From Mallotus nudiflorus (Eukaryota; Streptophyta; Magnoliopsida; Malpighiales; Euphorbiaceae), in contig CANTUR010000668.1 in the NCBI GenBank assembly GCA_947683625.1, forward strand, positions 62,001-126,000: a stretch of DNA of 64,000 nt, in the 5' to 3' direction. Each line of letters starts with the position of its first letter. The stretch's first letter is position 1. The notes below the pieces were generated by a model. The model made no database searches, was not told where the DNA came from, and saw nothing but the letters and a program-made list of their open reading frames with translations. Of the stretch, positions 25,001 to 39,160 are shown one piece after another. The position numbers and the translations under genes are program-made.

Positions 25001-28000
25001 TATATACGTCAAATAAATCCAATATAATAGCAAAATAAACTAGAAATATATTCAAAAACAATTTAAACATAATTCTTTAGTAAAACATGCCTACAGTTTA
25101 AAATATACCGAAAATAAACCAAAAATAAACTAAAAATAAACCTAAGTATTACTTAAATAATTATGCATATCTAATAATAATAAAACACATACTTCTAAAA
25201 CATGCACCCTAGGACATATATATAAGATAGCAACTCACACTTATTGCGCTCCTCGAGATGGGTCCAATGGCCCTGGTCCATTAGGTCTCGGTCTCAGCAC
25301 AACTAAACAAACAAACGATAATAGAAAATCATAATAAACCTAATAGAAATTCTAGAGACTCAATCTAGAAAATTAGACACAGAATTATATCAGAATTCTA
25401 CCGGACATCACGTTTTACGAGAATTCTACTAAAAATTCAGCAGAACCTCCCCTGTAAAATGGACATCTCTCTGCTCATAGAGTAGAGTCGGCCCTGCAAA
25501 GAAACACACTTCAAAAATAGACACAGAATCTCAATCACAACCCCTCGGTCGGACTCCAAACTACAGTTTACCGATCGGAGTCTATAATCACAGAACCATA
25601 CAGAAATACCGAAAATACCCTTATATCATATAAATACATTTTCTAAGTAGAAATTACTTAATTAACCCTAAAACACAGTAAAAACCAATAAAAATTCATT
25701 TATTTAGAAAAATCGTGTATTATATATATAATTTGAAAATAATTCACGAAAAATAGTTTTAATTAATTAAAAATACTAAATAATTTGTAGAAATCATTTT
25801 TATACCTTAAATAACTATTAAAACGAATTTAATTACATTTTTAGCCAATTTATGGTAAAATTACCAAAATACCCCTATATATATAAATATACTAAAATTA
25901 ATCCAAAAATTCACCAAAAATAATATAATTGCTAAAATTTAATTTTATCAACATATTTATCAATAATATCAATAAATAAATTCAATTAACTAATTAATTT
26001 CAATTAAACACACAATTAACCCTATTTTTCCAAAATTACATAAACTAAATAAATTCAAAATAAATACATAAAAATTCACAAAAATTCCAAATAAATTTAT
26101 ATAATTCATTTCAACACCTATATTTATCATAAAACACAATTTCATAATTCAATTAATTAATTTTCAAAAATTAGCAAATAATAATAAAATATTCAAAAAT
26201 ACACAAAAATCAAAATAATTTCAAAAAATTCTACAAAAATTCCCACATAAATATTAAGCTACTATGATCAACATTTTTTAAGATATTTTTCATGAATCAA
26301 AAGGAAAAACCCAAAAAAAATTCAAAAATCAATTTTTGGCCGAAATGGAAAAATCAAAAAACAGAAAAATTGAGGGAGTTTGAGCTCAAACCAAAGCTAG
26401 AATCGAGATCACCGAAGCCTAAGGAGCTCAAAGACACCAAAAATGCGAAGAATGGTGGCCGGAGGAGGAAGAACGGTGGAAGCTTGAGTCTCGGCCAAAA
26501 ATGGTGGAAATCGTGCTTGATCGGTGCCGGAGAAGATAACAGGGACGGCGGGACTTGCTAGCGAGGTGGTGGTCGATGGTGGAAGGCTGGAGGTGCTCTA
26601 GTCGGAGGAGAAACGGACAGTGAGGGTGAGGGGAAGGGGAAGGAGGGGAAATAGTAGAAGAAAAAAAAGAATTATATATATATATATTATAATAATACTT
26701 TAATAATTTATAATATAGTATATTAATATAATACTTGAAAAAATTACACACCACCTATTTAGAATACACAATATATATTTACACATACATATGTTAATTA
26801 AATAATAACTATATATAATATATACATACACAATTAAAATTATTATTAAACCCTAAAATTATTAAATATATGAATATATGCGCATGTATATATATATGTT
26901 TTAATATAGCCATTGAAATAATGCATGGACTCATGAAAATTCATAATTTTATTTCAAATAATTAATAGTAAATTGTTTACGTGTCAATTTTCCCAAAATT
27001 GGAATTCTCGAGAAAATTTTACGTAAAATACTTAAAATAATATAAAAAAATAAAAATTAGTTTTTAATTAAATAAAAACTCATAAAATATCAATGTTATA
27101 CAAAAATTATTAACACTGCATATCCCGATGCAGTATAAAAATATTTAAAAACACGGGATATTACACTATCATGTCTTGTTCGGTCTTCCTCGAGTCAGCC
27201 TATCATTTTACCATTTTGTTCATTTATGATTTCAATTCCATAGTCATGTTTTAAAATCGATTTATTATTTCTTTCTAGAGCATATCGGAGCATAAGCCAT
27301 GAGACCGAGGTAAACGCGTGGTCGTCAGCCTTCACATTCATCTTGTAAGTCAATAGAATGATATGTGTGTGTGTTTATTTAAAGAATGCATGCGGCCATA
27401 CTTTATTATATTGATTATATGATTTATTTAATTTAATGTTGTTATTTAAGATTTAAACACATTTTATTTATTTAAAATCAATTTTGAAAAATTTTGGTAT
27501 AACGGGCTACCTGGTGGGCTTCACCAGGACTATGTGCACATGGTAAAGATTGAGAAGTGGCTCCAAATTATTTATGATGGGTGAATGTTAAACTAGGATG
27601 GGTGCCTCGGTGGAAGCCTATGCTCTCGGGGACCGCAAGTGATTGTAAAGTTAATAATGGAATGGGATGGGTGCCTCGGTTGATGCCCTAGCTCTCGAGG
27701 ACTGCCAGTACCATATATTTTGGATTAAGTGAATGACTGCGACTTGGTGCCTCGGTTGAAGCCTTTGCTCTCGGGGATCGGCAGTCCGATTGGAACAAGT
27801 GGGCCTGATTGGCTGTTTAGAACTTTGAGTTTAGGGTTCTACCGAGATTTTTCAAAAGCTATACCTATACATTATAAATTATTTTTACTATAAATATAAA
27901 GTTTTCAAAAATGTTTTCAAACCGTACAGCTCTTATTATTGACTTACTCAGTGAGGTCTGATTCCCCTCAATTTATTTTTTTCAGGAGCTTGGGAGTTCG

Positions 28001-28397
28001 ACCTCAGACTGCCTCCACGCCGGGTTTCTTCATCACTGACTATTTTATGTAGGTCATTGTAAGCTATACTGTTGTATTATTCTAGGATGCTGCAGTAGTA
28101 TATGTACTGAGAATTGTATGATTTAAGTATAATTAAGTAATTTGTTTATATAGGCCACGCTTATGTATAACGATTTAAGTTTGATTTATATATGTGATGC
28201 TGGAAATATGTTAACTATGTACTCAATTACATTTAAATTTTAGAAAAATCAGTTTGATAATGTGTTCTATTTTAAAATAAAGTTTTAAATTGTAAGGTTT
28301 TGTTTATCTTTTCTTTAAGGCTTACTACAGGTTTCGGGGGCCTTATGCCTTCCCATTCCCTAGTGTTGGTCACGTGCCCTTTGTTCGGGTCGTGACA
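22030..28397 (+). repeat. Second diverged LTR, split by a minus-strand LTR
   Basis: It starts TGTAATACCC and ends CGGGTCGTGACA. The flanks ATAAT (22025-22029) and ATGAT (28398-28402) differ at one base. Without the insertion at 23916-27165 it is about 3.1 kb. Its GC-rich block (22330-22650) ends in GAAGGTGAGT, the same donor-like signal as in the other subfamilies. The hairpin at 23790-23806 has a shorter, compensated stem. The stem-loop array at 27590-27800 has three units instead of two. ORFs of 80-144 codons in the GC block have no recognisable domain. Confidence 0.82.
23916..27165 (-). repeat. Solo LTR, minus strand, exact target duplication
   Basis: This 3250-base LTR starts TGTCACGACCC and ends GATATTACA. 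The duplication CTATC is perfect at 23911-23915 and 27166-27170. It is inserted in the exon-like hairpin block of the LTR at 22030-28397, making it the deepest of four nested levels. Landmarks in inverse order: double stem-loop 24630-24735, hairpins 25400-25500, GC block 26420-26640. Confidence 0.95.
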
Positions 28398-30053
28398 ATG
28401 ATATACATACTTTTAATATATAGTTCATTCAATATATATATACATATATGTATACTTTCAAAATGTGAAAAAAGAAAAAAAATTATAGAAACTCATCCTC
28501 CTCTGCGCTGTGTCAACCCTCAACCATCCTCCGCTCGTCACCACTCGTTTCTCTTACCATCAGAGCATCGTCCGGTCTTCTAATCACCGTCACCTCCTGC
28601 AATCATCGCCGCCTCCTTCTTCTTCTCCGGCAACGTCGACAGCAAGCAGTAGCAGCATCCAGCAAGTCGTTCTTCACCACTGCTCCGCCCTCCGGCCGCC
28701 ACAGCTCATCTTCCTGGTGTCGTTCAACTCCCGGAGTTGGGTAGAAGCTGATCCAAGGCTTGGATCAAGCTCAAATTTGGTCTTTGGTAAGATTTTTGTT
28801 TGGTTTTTGGATTTTGGTTATTTAAGTTTTTTTTTTTTGTTAGAAATTACTGATTTATTGATTTTTGTTTTTGAAAATTTTTCTTGGTAGCTCAAGCTTG
28901 CAAAAAATAATTTTTGTTAATTTTTTGAATTAGTTTAATTTATGGGTAATTTTGATTATTTTATTATTATTTAATTAATTTTCATAAATTAATTATTTTA
29001 ATTATGGATTTAATTAATTTAGTGTTATTATAGTATGTTAGTAATTATAATGTTGAGAAATTAATTTTTGGGATATTTATATACTTTTTTAGAAATATTT
29101 ATAGTTTATGTAAATATTGGAATTTTGAGTTAAATGTGTATTTTTGGTAGAAATTAGAGTTTAATTATGTGTTTTAGTTGATATTATAATGTTATTTGTT
29201 GGTAAAATAATTTTTATGAATTTATATAATTTTTATGGAGTTTTATATAATTTATGTATATTTTGAATTATTAGGTTAAATATGTATTTTTATAGAAATT
29301 ATTGGTTAAAAATGTGCTTTGGTTGATATTAGTATATTATATGTTGATTAAATAATTTTAATGAGTTTCTATAATTTTTGAGGAAATTATTTAGTATATT
29401 GGATATTTTATATTATAGGGGTAAATGTGTAATTTTATGTTAATTATAGTTAGATATTAGGTCTTAGTTGATTTTTATAATTATTTAAGATAATAAAATG
29501 ATTTTTACAAATTAATTACTATTTTAACTAATTAATATTATTTCTTGAAAAATTGTTTTCCAATAAATATATTATATATACTAGTTTAGAAATAAATTGG
29601 GTTTAAAACTAATTTTACTATATAATTAAACTATTTATGCAATTAAATGTGAATTTTGTTATATTATGTTATGTTGAATAATTGTAAAATTTATTTTTTT
29701 TAATATTATATAACGTTTGAAATTCTATTAGTTAATTGTGATAATTTTAGAATATTATGTGAATAATAAGTGTATTTATTATTTCGGGACTAAATGTGTA
29801 TTTTATTATTTTTGTGATATTAAATTATAATTTAAATATTATTTACAATTTATGTTAATTTAATTGTAAAATGGGAATTTTATTTCATTTATGAATTTTT
29901 ATTATCAAATATTATTTAAGCTAAATTTTTATGTTTTAATTGGAAAATAAAGGTTTTTAAATATTTTTATGGGTTTTGATGATTTTTATTATTTTTATTC
30001 TTTAATATTGTTATTTGTGTATTGTGAACCTCGGTTGGGGATTTGTGGAGTTT

Positions 30054-33000
30054 TGTAATATCCCGTGTTTTTTAAATATTTTTACACTGTACCGGGATAT
30101 GCAGTGTTAATAAATTTTGAATATATATGCGATATTTTTACGAGTTAATATGTATTTAAAACCTATTTTAATTACTGTATATTATTTTCAGTGTTTTACG
30201 TAAAATTTTCCCAGGACTTTCATTTTCGGGGAAATTTTCACGTAAATATTTTAATATTAATTATTTTAAATATATTTTCGGACTTGCATGAACTCATGCG
30301 TATTTTTAAATTATTAAATAAAGCCTGTGTGTGTATATTTATTTAATTAGGGTTTATTATTACACGAATATTATATTAATTATTTATTAGTTTTGTTGTT
30401 ATTTAATTATTTTTATTTAATATAAATTATTAAAATATTAAATTTTTATGTGTGTGGTGTATATTTAATGTGTGTAATTTAACATTATTTTAATATATAG
30501 TATAAAGTATATATATATACATATATACATCAAAAATCAAAAAAATTGGAAAATTACCATTTTGCCCCCGAGAGTTTCTTCTTCCCCGATCACTTCCCTT
30601 CGCCGTTCCGGTCGCTACCGTATCGTTCCCTTGCCGTTGGTGTGCCGTCCGGTGTGCCACCACCTTTCCCAACCTTTTCCGCCGCCTGTGGTAGCCGTTT
30701 CCGGCGCCTGGAAATCGATTTTGGACAGAGAAGCCGTAAATCGAGCTACCGTTGATCACGTCGATTCCGGCCACCATTTTTGACACCGCTGATCTCTTTC
30801 TTCTCCTTAAGCTTCGGTGAGTGTGATTCTAGCTTTGGTTTGAGCTAAAATGGTTTAGATTTGCTTAGGTTTCGATTTTTCGAATTCGGCCATATTACGG
30901 TTTTTTATTTTTTTGAGCTTCAAATTGAATGATTCATGAAAACTCCCTTCACAAATATTGTTCATAGTAGCTCAATATACATGTATGAATTTTTGCAGAA
31001 TTTTTGGAGATTTTTTGGATTTTTGGGTATTTTTGAATATTTTAATATTATTTTCTACTTTTCAGAAATTAATTATTTAAATTATGAAATTGGAGTTTAT
31101 GATTAAATTAGGTGTTGAAATGAATTATAGGAATTTATTTGGAATTTTTATGAATTTCTAAGTATTTATTTTGAATTATTGAAGTTTATGTGATTTTGAG
31201 AAATTAGGGTTAATTGTGTTTTAAATTGAATTTAATTGGTTAATTGAGTTTAATTATTGATATTATTGATAAATATGTTGAGAAAATTAATTTTGGATAA
31301 TTGTATAATTTTTGGTGAATTTTTGAAGTAATTTAAGTATATTTATATATATAGGGGTATTTTGGTAATTTTACCCTAAATTGGCTAAAAATGTAATTTA
31401 ATTGGTTTTAATAGTTATTTAAGGTATAAAAATGATTTCTACAAATTATTTAGTATTTTTAACTAATTAAAACTATTTTTCGGGAGTTATTTTCAATTAT
31501 ATATATAATATACGGTTTTACTAATAAAATGAGTTTTTATCGATTTTTACTGTGTTTAAAGGCTAATTATGTAATTTCTACTTATAAAATGTATTTCTAG
31601 GTTTTAAGGATATTTTTGGTATATCTGAAACTTGTTCTGTGTTTGTGGACCCCGGTCGGTGGATTGTAGTTTGGAGTTCGACCGTGGGATTTTGATTGTG
31701 CCTTGTGTAGTTTTTCGAAGTGTATTTCTTGCAGGGTCGGCTCTACTCTTTTGAGTAGAGAGATGTCCATTTTACAGGGGAGGTTCTGTCGGATTTTTGA
31801 TAGAATTCTCGTAAAACGTGATATCCAGTCGAACCCTAATTTCTGATTCTGTGTTAAATACTCTAGATCGAATTCTAGGATTTCTGTTAGGATTTATTCT
31901 GATGTCTATTATTTATTGCTTGTTTAGTTGCGCTGAGACCGAGGGCTAGTGGACCAGCCCGTCGGACCTGTCTCGTGGAGCGCATTAGGTGAGTTACTAT
32001 ACTATATATATATGCCTTAGGATGCATGATTTTAGAAATGCATGTTTTATGTTAATTAAATATGCATAAATAATTTGATTATTTCTTAAGTTTATATTAA
32101 GTATATTTTTGGTTTATTTTTGGTATATAATAAATTATATACATGTTTTGTTAATAAAATATATTTAAAATGTTTTTAAATATATTTTTAGTTTAATTTA
32201 TGATTTGACTGGATTTATTTGACGTATATATACTCGAAATATACCTGGTTTACTTTTGGTATATTTCTGGTATATATATGGATTATATTGTTATTTCATT
32301 TACATTCATGCATCATTTATTTTTGTGAATGAATGATTTATATTATTAATGATGAAGGATATCAATAGAACGTGCTACCTAGTGGGCAGCAGTAGGACCG
32401 AGTACGTACCGGTACGCCTATAGCTTTAGGCTATGTTACTAACTATTTGTGGATATTGGTTTGATATGATTATTTGATATGTGAGATGTGGTTTGGGTGT
32501 GATTGCTGGAGCTCGGTTGACCAAGTGTCTCGGGGCCAATCACACTGGCAGTTAGACTGCTGGAGCTCGGTTGACTTAGTGTCTCGAGGCCAGTCTACTG
32601 TCTAAATGGATTAAGTGGATATATTTGGAATAAGTGAGCCTGTATGGCTAGAGTGTTATTTAACACTATTTTCTGAGGTTGCGTTATTCTAGGGTTCTAT
32701 GTGATCCTTCATAAAAGATGATTTTTAAGAAAATATATAAAATGATTTTTATTGCATCTGTGTGCAATTGCCTGTATATATACATATTATATATATACTG
32801 TTGACTGTATGCATTGTCACTTAGTGTGTATGTATATATATTATAGTAATTCACTCAGTGAGGTTTGACTCCCCTCCGTTGACTATTTTTCAGGAGAGTC
32901 AACATCTTCAGACCTCAGTAGTAGGTCGATACGCCGGATTTCTTCCGCCCCGACTTCTTTGTGTAAATCATTTCCTTGAGTCTTATTTTATAATCTAGAT

Positions 33001-33297
33001 ACTGCAGTAGTTGTGAATTAAAGTATTGGATTTCATATATTTTATTTAAAGAGATGTATTATATTGAAACTGGATTTGTATTAAAGAGATTTTAAATATA
33101 TGTGATGAGATTTGATTCAAATCCAGTGATGAAAATGTTATTATTATATTTATGATTTTTATTTCCGCTGCATATTATAATATTGTTATTATTATTATTG
33201 CATGATTTATTTTATTTTTAGGCTTGCTACGGGTTCCGGATTCGAAAGAATTCCCGTTCCCTAGCGCCGGTCATGGCCCCTGTTTTGGGTCGTGACA
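30054..33297 (+). repeat. Solo LTR, exact target duplication
   Basis: This 3244-base LTR starts TGTAATATCCCG and ends GGGTCGTGACA. The duplication AGTTT is perfect at 30049-30053 and 33298-33302. It splits the outer LTR just upstream of that LTR's acceptor-like TATGCAG. Landmarks: GC block 30565-30825, hairpins 31741-31825, double stem-loop 32497-32600. Confidence 0.95.
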
Positions 33298-34495
33298 AGT
33301 TTGGGGGTCCCAACCCGAAGTGTTGTTCTTTGAGATTTTAAAAGTGTGTTTTTTATGCAGGATCGGCCCTACTTTTGTAGGGAGATGTCCGTTTTATAAA
33401 GGAAACTCTGCCAAAATTTTAATAGATTTCTCGTAAAACATGACAACCGGTCCCGAGTCTAATTATGAATTCTTGATTGAATCTGTCTATAGTAACCTTA
33501 GAAGCATAGAGTTAGAAGTTTATTCTGACGGTTATTATTATTTTATTTTTTTCTAGCTGCGCTAAAATCGAAACCTAACGGACTAGGCCCGCCGAGTCTG
33601 TCTTGAGGAGTGCACACCAATGAGTTATTATACTCTACATATATGCATTGCATATAGAATGCATGATTTAGGATTTTTCATTTTCATTATATGCTTTTAA
33701 CAGTGATTTAAATTATAATTTGATTAGGTATAATTAGGTTTATTTTTAGTATATTTTAGTACATATACATGTTTTAAATGTAAGTTTATTTATAATTGTT
33801 TACTTAAATGATTAGTGTACTTTAGGTATATTTTAGATATATTCTTAAATTAATGCATGTTTAATTGTTGATTTAAACTTGGCATGTTTATAATATACTA
33901 TTGGTTTATTGTTTTTAGTATATTTCATGATTTATTTAGATTTATTTTACATATATATACTTGAAATATACTTAGTTTATTTTAGATATATTTCTAGTAT
34001 ATATATGTTTTATTTTATCATTATGATTATTATTCTGCATTATTTATTATCCATATGAATGATTTATTTTAAATGAAGGATATTAATAGAACATGCTTCC
34101 TAGTGGATAGCATTAGGACCGTGTACGTACCGGTGCGATTGATTTAGGTATAAGTGAGGAATTAATTGTGGTAGTTATGATTTGAGTGATTTGATTGAGA
34201 TGTGATGTGATTAAAAGTGTGATTGTTGGAGCTCGGTTGACCAAATGTCTCGGGGGCCAATCACACTAACAGCCAGACTGCTGGAGCTCGGTTGACTTAG
34301 TGTCTCGGGGTCAGTCTACTATCCAGAATGGAATAAATGATCTATTTAGATTTAAGTGAGCCTATATGGCTAGAGTGATGATATGATGGATTGAGGTTAC
34401 GATTAATAGGGTTCTATTTAATCCTTCGTGTATTAAAATAAATGTTTCCTGCATCTATTATATTTATAAAAGCAGAGTTTGGCATTTGTGTGAAA

Positions 34496-34498
<3 letters not shown>

Positions 34499-34534
<36 letters not shown>
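34499..34534. repeat. (TA)n microsatellite
   Basis: A TA run of about 18 units lies in the 3' part of the outer LTR. Other copies have only short TATATATAC here, so the run expanded in this copy. Confidence 0.8.
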
Positions 34535-34537
<3 letters not shown>

Positions 34538-35008
34538 AATGCCTGATTGTTATGGTTTAGATTGCATGTATATATAGTATAATAATTCACTCAGTGAGGT
34601 CTGACCCTCCCTCAATTATTTTTTTTAGGAGATCCTATATCGTCAGACCTTAGTAGTAGAGTTCCTCGTCAGTGTTCTTTCGTCTCAGCTATTTTATGTA
34701 AATGTATATTTTGAACTCTAATTTGTATTCTAGAAACTGCAGTAGTAGTGTTAGTATATCGTAAGAGTATTATTTTTGTTTTGATATTTAATACTCAAAG
34801 AGTTGTATCTGAACATTGTATAAATATATTTATTTATGAAAGGATTTGGAGTATTTATTTTATATATTGATTCAAAAATTTTTAATTATGTCGTACTTTT
34901 TATTTATTTATTGCATAATTTTATTTTCTAAGGCTTGCTACGGGTTTCGGATTTGAAAGAATTCTCATTCCCTAGCGCCGGTCATGACTCCTAGTTTGGG
35001 TTGTGACA

Positions 35009-35335
35009 ATAATCATGTTTGTGTTTTCTTCTGTGTACATCTATAGATAGAGTATAGAGACTATTGCTTGTGGAAGCTTAAAGTTATAAAATTAAACTTT
35101 CAAAAAAGGGTGGAAGCATAAAGTTATAACTTTATAAGTTCAAAAAGGGTGGAAACTTTACAAAGCATAAGCTTTGAAGCTGGTTTGCTTGGTGTCTCTG
35201 TCACTACGAGTTGAAACTTATTGAGCAGGCTAATACAAAGGTATATGATATTAAATGTCTATTAATTTATTATTTTTTATTGATAAATGATCTATAATGT
35301 TTGGTTGATTAAACTCCTCCTCTTTTCTTCTGTAG
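35009..35335 (+). other. hAT 5' leader with putative intron
   Basis: Non-coding hAT sequence resumes after the outer LTR. It holds short direct repeats around GGGTGGAAGC and a likely intron from 35241 (AAAG|GTATATG) to 35335 (TTCTGTAG), ending directly before the transposase ATG. Copy B has the same arrangement (43633-43728), so the signals are shared. Splicing itself is inferred. Confidence 0.55.
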
Positions 35336-37456
35336 ATGGAAAATCTTAGTGGCATTACTATTACCACTGGTTCTAATGTTGAAGTGGAAGCCCCTCATGT
35401 CCTTGTTGTTGAGAAATAGTAGCCATAACAGGTTGGCCCCAAAAAAAAGAAAGAAGATTGAACTGAAATCTACCATTTGGCAGTATTTTGAGAGAATAAA
35501 AGATGAATTTGGTGTCGTCATTAAAGGGAAATGTATCTATTGTGTTGCTACATTTAACGCTCATTCAAAAAAAGTATGGCACATCTTCTTTGAAAAACCA
35601 TGTATTGACATGCACTAAGTTTCCACATAATAAAGATAGTAGAAAGTCTCTTTAGACTTTGAAACCTTATGGGGTGGAAGCACTTGATAGTAGTACATAG
35701 TCTAATGTGTTAGGAACTTGGAAGTTTGAGTAAAATGCGATAAAAAATGCACTTGCTCAAATGGTGATTCATGATGAATTGCCATTTAAATTTATTGAGG
35801 GTGGTGGGTTTGATAAATTTATATATACGACTTGTCCTCATTTTAAAATACCCTCTAAGTGGACAATTAGTAGAGATTGTTATAATATTTTTATGTCTGA
35901 AAAAGGGAAGCTCAAAACCTTTATGAAGTTACACTATCAAATAATCAATGTAACAACTGATTCTTGGACATATAACCAATGTATTAACTATATGTGTGTG
36001 ACTACCCATTTTATTGAAGATGCTTGGAATTTGCATAAGAAGATAATTTCTTTTGTTCTTGTGACATCTCATAAGGGGGAATATATTGCTAAGGCTTTAA
36101 AGCATTATTTGCTTGAATGGGGCATAAAAAAATATTTTTACAGTAACTGTTAATAATGCCTCCTTAAATGATACTGCCATAGGCTATTTTAAAAAGAAAT
36201 TACTTAGTTGGGGTTCCTCTTCTGTCAAAATTAAGTTTCTACACATGAGATGTATTACTCACATCCTCAATCTAATTATCACTGATGGGTTAAAAAAAAG
36301 TTAATTCTTCTGTTAAAAAGTTAGGGAGGCAATTAGATACATTAGTAACTCTCTTGTTAGGTTGAGGAAGTTTAGGGAAATTTTAGACCTTACTGGCATT
36401 AACTGTAAATCTTTATTGTTTCTTGATGCCCCAACTAGGTGGAATTCCACCTACCTTATACTAAGAACTGCCTGTTTTTATAAGAAAGCATTTATGCAAT
36501 ATAAAGACACTGAATCTTCATTTAGAGCTGACTTAGGTGATGAAATTCCTGATTTCATTGACTAGTAAAGTTGTAATCAAATGATTTAAATATTAAAGAT
36601 TTTCTATAATATTACACTTACAATTGCTAGTTCATTATATGTCACTTCAAATGCATGCTTTGCTGAAATATCTTATTTGAGTTGCATGCTAACTAAGTTG
36701 CAATCTTTTTGTGAGCTTTCTATTATGAACATGGGTAATAATATAAAACAAAAGTTTGATAAGTACTGGAGTGATCCATCAAAAATGAACTTTTTGATTT
36801 TTATTGCTAATATTTTAAATCCTCATTATAAACTTGAGTTCATTCAATTCTCTATTAAGCAAATGTGGAATGAACTTGGTGGAAGCATATTATTTGACAA
36901 CATTAAAAGTGATCTAAATCTCTTATTTTATGATTATGTTTCTGTCTATAGGCCTTGTTCTATTACTTCTGAGTATAGCTCTGGTAGTTAGACAAGCTAA
37001 AGTATACAGACAGAGCAGCCTAATCCTATGCTAACTCCTAGGAATTCTATCCCTTTAATGAAAGACAAATTCAAGAAGCATAAAATAGAGTCTGGATTGG
37101 GTGGCTCTAAATGATCTGATTTAGAAATTTATTTAAGTGAGTCTATTATTAAGGATGATACTACTTTTGATATCCTGAGATGGTGAAAGTTAAACTTTGA
37201 AAGGTTCCTTATTCTCTCATGTATGGCTAAAGATGTATTGGTTGTTCCTATTAGTACTATGACTTCCAAAAGTGCATTCAGTACTAGTGGTCGTGTTCTT
37301 GATGTGTTTAGGAGTTCCTTAACTCCAAAAATTATAGATGCTTTGATCTGTGCTCATGATTGGCTTAGTAGGTTAAATCAGACAATTTCTGTTAAAGAAA
37401 CATTAGAGGATTTAGAGTCATTTAAGAAAGGTTATGTTTATTTTTCAATTGTTTAA
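35336..37456 (+). pseudogene. hAT transposase, copy A, broken
   Basis: The reading starts at ATG 35336. It shows a BED-type zinc finger (about 35470-35620: STIWQYFERIKDEFG, then GKCIYC and a downstream His/Cys pair in another frame) that would bind the transposon ends. Next come the catalytic core (INVTTDSWTYNQCINYMCVT at about 35945-36010; RCITHILNLIITDGLK at 36249-36296; PTRWNSTYLILRTACFYKKA at 36430-36490) and the C-terminal hAT dimerisation domain (VVPISTMTSKSAFSTSG, 37243-37295). The family is RICESLEEPER/Tam3-like. Frameshifts and stops (for example at 35418, 36150, 36564, 36991) break it into about seven pieces. It is non-functional. Confidence 0.88.
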
Positions 37457-37627
37457 TTTTCCTTGTTTATTTATTCAACATTGCTTAAACACTATCTAAT
37501 GTTTACATTTGTTTCTTCTATCACAGTTCTTGAACTAGTGGGCAGTGGCCCTTCTTTGCCATAGTTAATTGAGTTCTCTATTATTCTTCTTGTATTTAGT
37601 GTTTAAATGTTTGGCATGTGTTATTGT
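37457..37627 (+). other. hAT 3' non-coding region, copy A
   Basis: This stretch follows the copy A stop and matches the sequence after copy B (51190-51365). It ends at the ATTGT duplicated by the next insertion. Confidence 0.7.
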
Positions 37628-39155
37628 TGTTGGGATCCGTGATGCAAACGCAACGGAAAAATTAAAATTTTGTCACGTTCCCAAGCCAGGATCCATGTAA
37701 TTCGACTAATAGATTAAATCTAGGGTTTTTAATAATCTTACCAAAACGCAGAAGAGGTAAGATTCTCTGAAAGGGTGAGAGGAGGTTCACACCGGTGACA
37801 CCTTAGCTCGAGCTTTTTTGCTTGGTTGTTCGGATCAAGACGTCTCCAAAAGGATGCGTCCTCTATAGGTATCCACACGAACAGCCCTTCACAAAATGAA
37901 TTTGAGTGTGTGTGCTAGCAACCTCTTGACTGTCTCACAAATCAAGAACAAAAGGAAAAACTCTGTCTTTGTTCTCTAAGAGGAAAGAAAATGAATTTGG
38001 AGGCAAAAACAAGTGTATGAAACCCTAGAGAATATAACATATTTATAGACTCCAAGTTAGGGTTTCACTTACCAATAACCTTTTGGCAATTTTCCATTTA
38101 TTATATTCTGATTTTGTTTAAAAATAAATCAAAAATAATATCTTATTTATTTATTTAAAATAACATTTATCTTAAATAAATAAATAAAACACTTTAATTA
38201 TTTATTTCCACAGAGTTTATTTTGGGCTTATTAAACCCATATCCGTTTTGGGCTTGTTCTAAGTGTGTGACCCTGTAGGTTCACATAACGTTGGCAGTAG
38301 GCCTAAATCTCTATTTAGGCCTACAAGTCATAAGTGGCCTCTAGCAAGACATTATGACTACCCAAGTCATGTGAAGTCAATAATCCGACATAACCTAATT
38401 ACAGTGAATTTTATTGTCCCTTTATCACATGATATCTTAATTGAACATAAGGCATAGAATGTCATCCTTATATAGTTCAATATTATGACTTGATTCCAAG
38501 TAAACTGAAAATGATAACTCTTTATCAATTCATTTTAGCATGGCCATGCATTTTATTCAGTCTATCTCATCAAGGGGCCTTTAGATATCTTTCTCATATT
38601 AATGAGGGATAAATTCCTTCTAAATCACTCACATTCCTCACATAACTAATTTTATATCCAACAACATTCTTTTAATCATCTGGTTAAAGACAATGTTAGA
38701 ATGTGTCAAAACATAAAATAGCTATGTAGAAATCCATGATGATTTCAAGGTCAAAGGACCGAAATAAAATTACTGTGATAAGAAATACTTATGACAATAA
38801 TCTATGTAGTATTCTCATAGTGGGTCAATCCAGTACATGATCTCTCATCATGTACCTATGAGTTGACTTAATATCTCATATTTATGATTAGTAAAACATA
38901 ACCATCAGTCAACATCATACTAGCCTTAATACTTTAATATTCATATAATGAATAAATGGCTAGGGATAATTAGAATAGAACTCTTATTTTAATCTAAGGG
39001 TTTTACTATCAAGTCACATACTTGATGGCCTTAGTAAGAATTAACCATTCATGTAATTATCATAAAATCAAATGATAATATAATACCTCTTTATTAATAA
39101 AATAAGAAAGTCAATACATAATCACAAATGATTGACCTAGTGCATATCACTAACA
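37628..39155. repeat. Solo LTR, probably Copia, exact target duplication
   Basis: The 1528-base block starts TGTTGGGATCC and ends ATCACTAACA, with a perfect ATTGT duplication at 37623-37627 and 39156-39160. The uninterrupted site is seen in hAT copy B at 51361-51365. There is no primer site, gene or second LTR, so it is a solo LTR. The TGTTGG...CTAACA ends are usual for plant Copia elements. The family assignment is from those ends only, and the strand is not certain. Confidence 0.85.
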
Positions 39156-39160
39156 ATTGT

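Larger units (their letters stand above)
21309..35008 (+). repeat. Diverged large LTR (outer), split by two further LTRs
   Basis: The copy starts TGTAATAACTC and ends GGTTGTGACA. Exact 5 bp duplications ATAAT lie at 21304-21308 and 35009-35013. The second half of the hAT duplication holds the empty site, a single ATAAT at 40203-40207. Its own sequence is 21309-22024, 28398-30053 and 33303-35008, about 4.1 kb. It keeps the family landmarks in diverged form: hairpin 33367-33382 with compensatory changes, double stem-loop 34216-34320, and the end block CTACGGGTTTCGG. No internal genes are present, so it is a solo LTR. Confidence 0.85.

Noticed and set aside
28510..28890. 126-codon plus-strand ORF, Ser-rich then hydrophobic
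   Set aside because: It is in the same GC-rich block of the outer LTR (the part after the 22030 insertion) and runs into the AT-rich intron-like zone; no recognisable protein.
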